Of a stretch of DNA of 7,322 nucleotides, positions 7,006 to 7,322 are shown piece by piece; the first letter of the stretch is position 1; each line of letters opens with the position of its first letter. Made by a program: the position numbers and the translations under genes. A model generated the notes under the pieces. It was given only the letters and a program-made list of their open reading frames with translations, did no database searches and was not told the DNA's origin. This stretch comes from DASSHA01 sp035693145 (GTDB lineage: Bacteria > Chloroflexota > Limnocylindria > Limnocylindrales > CSP1-4). The stretch is taken from positions 1 to 7,322 of the forward strand of contig DASSHA010000049.1 of NCBI GenBank assembly GCA_035693145.1. The letters run 5' to 3'.

Positions 7006-7029
7006 CGGCCGATGGTAGGATGTCGGCCG
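7006..7029 (+). promoter_or_regulatory. tRNA promoter -10 enclosed in a perfect inverted repeat
   Basis: TAGGAT (7016-7021) is a good -10 element and would start transcription near 7028, about 29 bases before the tRNA. It is enclosed by CGGCCGA (7006-7012) and TCGGCCG (7023-7029), a perfect seven-base inverted repeat with a ten-base spacer. A TTGACC (6997-7002) lies 13 bases upstream of the -10, too close for a normal -35, so the -35 is unclear. A further inverted repeat, CCGGC-AAC-GCCGG (6984-6996), lies just upstream. Confidence 0.4.
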
Positions 7030-7056
7030 CGCGGAGCCTGCTTCGGCGCCTCCCGG

Positions 7057-7132
7057 GCGGGAGTAACTCAGTTGGCAGAGTGTCTGCTTCCCAAGCAGAA
7101 TGTCGCGGGTTCGAATCCCGTCTCCCGCTCCA
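7057..7132 (+). tRNA. tRNA-Gly (anticodon CCC)
   Basis: The full cloverleaf is visible. The acceptor stem is GCGGGAG (7057-7063) with CTCCCGC (7122-7128). U8 and A9 follow at 7064-7065. The D-stem is ACTC/GAGT (7066-7069 and 7078-7081) with GG at 7074-7075 in the loop. The anticodon stem is TCTGC/GCAGA (7083-7087 and 7095-7099) with loop TTCCCAA, so the anticodon is CCC (7090-7092), reading GGG. A five-base variable loop is followed by a T-arm with loop TTCGAAT (7110-7116). The discriminator is U (7129), as usual for bacterial tRNA-Gly, and CCA is encoded (7130-7132). The first T-stem pair is G-U (7105 with 7121). No T-run terminator follows. Confidence 0.97.
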
Positions 7133-7246
7133 CTTCACCGCCGGCTGTACCGCCCGTCGAACGCCGTCGTCCACGAAGCGCCGCCCCTCCCACGACCCGA
7201 TCCAGAAGTCGAAATCGCGACGATGTGTCGCTGCGGCATCGGGCAT
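7133..7246 (-). pseudogene. Truncated 5' end of a small-protein gene with an FDFW motif
   Basis: On the minus strand GGAGG (7259-7255) precedes ATG 7246 by eight bases, a strong translation start. The frame encodes 38 residues, beginning MPDAAATHRR and then DFDFWIGSWEG, before it runs into the antisense of the tRNA exactly at its CCA end. 'Asp-Phe-Asp-Phe-Trp-hydrophobic-Gly-x-Trp' near an N-terminus is typical of small DUF1579-like proteins of about 150 residues. From residue 21 on the match fades. The frame stays open through the tRNA antisense to 6884, but that part is non-protein sequence. I infer a gene remnant cut off at the tRNA. A chance open frame with a chance ribosome binding site is the alternative. 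Confidence 0.35.
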
Positions 7247-7263
7247 CTGGGAATCCTCCGGCC

Positions 7264-7277
7264 ATTCGAACCGCGAC
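7264..7277 (-). repeat. Near-perfect inverted copy of the tRNA T-arm core
   Basis: On the minus strand 7277-7264 reads GTCGCGGTTCGAAT. The tRNA on the plus strand reads GTCGCGGGTTCGAAT at 7102-7116. They differ by one missing G. The surrounding bases do not fold into a tRNA, so this is not a second tRNA gene. It may be a leftover recombination site or chance, helped by TTCGAA being self-complementary. Confidence 0.35.
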
Positions 7278-7322
7278 CATGCCGTTCGTCGTATGTACTG
7301 CATCAGGCATCACAGGAGTTCA

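Noticed and set aside
6884..7132. Minus-strand open frames across the tRNA (peptides such as DSNPRHSAWEADTLPTE and ERETGFEPATFCLGSRHSAN)
   Set aside because: These are the well-known false peptides made by translating the antisense of tRNA genes. The underlying DNA is a complete tRNA-Gly.
7314..7322. AGGAG four bases from the right edge on the plus strand, a possible ribosome binding site of a gene starting beyond the window
   Set aside because: The start codon is not in the window, so nothing supports it.
7223..7322. Plus-strand open frame beginning MCRCGIGHLG and running to the edge
   Set aside because: No ribosome binding site, Cys-rich odd composition, and antisense to the better supported FDFW start.

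Overview
The window is a very GC-rich stretch of ordinary bacterial chromosome with strong G/C at third codon positions and almost no space between genes. Base composition and protein style fit a high-GC lineage such as Chloroflexota (Limnocylindria or Dormibacteria-like groups) or Actinomycetota. I cannot choose between these from sequence alone. I see no integrase, transposase, CRISPR array, toxin-antitoxin pair or recognisable defence system.

Layout, left to right. (1) At 1-1004 (+) is the C-terminal part of a sulfite-oxidase-fold, molybdopterin-dependent oxidoreductase; its start, and probably a membrane domain, lie outside the window. (2) At 1019-2392 (-), converging on it across 14 bases, is a stand-alone TrpB2-type tryptophan synthase beta chain with a strong ribosome binding site. 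(3) A 123-base divergent promoter region (2393-2515) holds two perfect inverted repeats. (4) At 2516-5749 (+) is a 1077-residue signalling protein: zinc ribbon, class III adenylate/guanylate cyclase domain, STAND/AAA ATPase domain, then a TPR-like helical repeat region. (5) At 5751-6767 (-), converging with a single base between the two stop codons, is an unknown secreted protein with a clear signal peptide and three cysteine pairs. (6) A 289-base intergenic region (6768-7056) holds a promoter for the secreted protein and one for the following tRNA. (7) At 7057-7132 (+) is tRNA-Gly(CCC) with an encoded CCA. (8) From 7133 to the right edge is a well-initiated gene start on the minus strand that seems to be cut off exactly at the tRNA 3' end, plus a near-perfect inverted copy of the tRNA T-arm.

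The genes do not form one pathway. They alternate in strand as single-gene units (convergent, divergent, convergent). The cyclase is the main regulatory gene and would couple nucleotide or ligand sensing to cyclic nucleotide production. The oxidoreductase and TrpB2 are metabolic, and the secreted protein is probably a cell-surface or extracellular structural or binding protein. The least explained part is the right end, where the truncated reading frame and the inverted T-arm copy hint at past recombination at the tRNA.
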